A stretch of 39,214 nt of DNA, from assembly GCA_017458745.1 (NCBI GenBank), contig JAFTAB010000046.1, forward strand, positions 1-39,214, written 5' to 3'. The stretch is from Schwartzia sp. (in: firmicutes). GTDB taxonomy: Bacteria; Bacillota; Negativicutes; Selenomonadales; Selenomonadaceae. The translations under genes and the position numbers were made by a program. Below are positions 38,285-39,214 of the stretch, in pieces. How positions within the stretch are numbered: position 1 is the first letter of the stretch; every line of letters starts with the position of its first letter. Below the pieces are notes generated by a model, which saw nothing but the letters and a program-made list of their open reading frames with translations, had not been told where the DNA came from and did not search any database.

Positions 38285-39214
38285 ATGCTTTATGAGAAAG
38301 TTGACACTAATCTGAATTTCGTCGAGCGCGAGAAGGAAGTGCTGAAATTTTGGAATGACGAGGGCATCGCGCAGAAGGCGATAGACCAGCGAAAGGATAA
38401 CGATACTTTCACTTTCTATGACGGCCCCCCGACCGCGAACGGCAAGCCGCACATAGGCCATGTCCTCACGCGCGTCATAAAGGATATGCTGCCGCGCTAT
38501 CAGTCGATGAAGGGGAAAAATGTCCTCAGGAAAGCGGGCTGGGACACTCACGGCCTGCCGGTCGAGCTGGAGGTCGAGAAAGCCATCGGCATCAATGGCA
38601 AGGATCAGATAGAGGCGTACGGCATCGAGCCTTTCATAAAGAAATGCCGCGAGTCGGTCTGGCAGTATAAAGCGATGTGGGAGGAATTCTCCGATGTCGT
38701 GGGATTTTGGGCGGACATGGAGCACCCGTATATCACCTATGAGAATGACTACATCGAGTCCGAATGGTGGGCACTGAAGGAGATATGGGACAAGGGGCTG
38801 CTCTACAAGGGCTACCGCGTTGTGCCGTACTGCCCGCGCTGCGGCACGCCGCTCTCGTCGCACGAGGTAGCGCAGGGCTACAAGGACGTCAAGGAACGCT
38901 CCGCGATGGTGAAATTCAAGGCGAAGGGCGAGGACGCGTATTTCCTCGCATGGACGACGACGCCATGGACGCTGCCGTCGAACCTTGCGCTCTGCGTCAA
39001 TCCCGAGGTTGACTATGTTAAGATAAAGGTAGACGGCACGTCGTATTATCTCGCCGAGGCACTTGTCGGGAGCGTGTTTGACGGAGTTGACGGCGAGCGC
39101 GAGGTAATCGCCAGGTTCAAGGGCAAGGAGCTGGAGCGCCGCGAGTACGAGCCGCTCTATCCTTTCGCCGAGGGCAAGCTGAACGGCAAGAAGGCTTTTT
39201 TCGTCACCTGCGAC
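38285..39214 (+). CDS. ileS: Isoleucyl-tRNA synthetase, N-terminal 310 residues (runs off the window)
   Basis: The frame opens at ATG 38285 with GGAGGG 10 nt upstream and continues to the window end. [20 protein letters not shown] carries the HIGH motif of class I synthetases, [15 protein letters not shown] and [18 protein letters not shown] follow, and [13 protein letters not shown] begins the CP1 editing domain. The wording of these motifs ([24 protein letters not shown]) is that of the eukaryotic-like type 2 IleS, which many Firmicutes carry, rather than the E. coli type. KMSKS and the zinc domain lie outside the window. The T-box leader upstream agrees with the amino acid. Confidence 0.95.
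   Translation, partial: MLYEKVDTNLNFVEREKEVLKFWNDEGIAQKAIDQRKDNDTFTFYDGPPTANGKPHIGHVLTRVIKDMLPRYQSMKGKNVLRKAGWDTHGLPVELEVEKAIGINGKDQIEAYGIEPFIKKCRESVWQYKAMWEEFSDVVGFWADMEHPYITYENDYIESEWWALKEIWDKGLLYKGYRVVPYCPRCGTPLSSHEVAQGYKDVKERSAMVKFKAKGEDAYFLAWTTTPWTLPSNLALCVNPEVDYVKIKVDGTSYYLAEALVGSVFDGVDGEREVIARFKGKELERREYEPLYPFAEGKLNGKKAFFVTCD

Noticed and set aside
38279-38863. A 194-codon minus-strand frame over the start of ileS
   Set aside because: The plus strand encodes a clear isoleucyl-tRNA synthetase with a ribosome site and T-box leader; the antisense frame is a shadow.

Overview
The window looks like a chromosomal segment of an anaerobic, moderately GC-rich Firmicute, most likely Negativicutes/Selenomonadales; this assignment is an inference. 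The basis is AGGAGG-type ribosome sites throughout, an isoleucine T-box before ileS, the gene order dnaX-ybaB-recR-bofA, a four-subunit 2-oxoacid:ferredoxin oxidoreductase, rubrerythrin, a radical SAM protein and a LarA-type lactate racemase.

Layout. Position 1-99 holds the first 33 codons of a DUF4143-type AAA ATPase on the minus strand. 0.2-9.3 kb is a mosaic of single genes: an exported acid phosphatase, a small helical protein, a radical SAM protein, a DUF805 membrane protein, an alanine/glycine symporter, an exported protein of unknown role, an AT-rich frameshifted glycosyltransferase-like gene, an MFS pump and rubrerythrin. 9.3-13.6 kb ends in an accessory island: a YczE-like membrane protein, then a second DUF4143 ATPase lying between two copies of a ~110-bp repeat, a broken XRE gene fragment, an HTH-Fic protein with an XRE partner, and an IS30 transposase scrap. 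13.6-20.8 kb carries a TSUP exporter, two nucleotide-sugar SDR enzymes, YdcF and MATE genes in tandem, and a cyclase-family hydrolase followed by a LysR regulator. 20.9-26.2 kb (minus strand) holds a beta-carbonic anhydrase, a hybrid histidine kinase and an M20 carbamoylase-like hydrolase. 26.4-35.4 kb (plus strand) holds trkA, an exported Yellow/MRJP-type beta-propeller, dnaX-ybaB-recR-bofA and korDABC. The right end has thiN (minus), larA, and a T-box controlling a partial ileS.

How the genes work together. korDABC is a ferredoxin-coupled, TPP-dependent 2-oxoacid oxidoreductase, and the neighbouring thiN makes TPP. dnaX, ybaB and recR form the usual replication/repair cluster; two consensus DnaA boxes lie about 1.3 kb upstream of it. 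The Fic-XRE pair resembles a self-regulated toxin/antitoxin-like module: its promoter is overlaid by direct and inverted CTTTACTT repeats.

Non-coding DNA is rich in small repeats: a ~145-bp MITE-like element with terminal inverted repeats (three or four copies), a ~60-bp REP-like hairpin family (at least four good copies and several fragments), and the ~110-bp repeat of the accessory island with an adjoining 76-bp near-perfect palindrome. No tRNA, rRNA, CRISPR array, intact transposase or prophage was seen.
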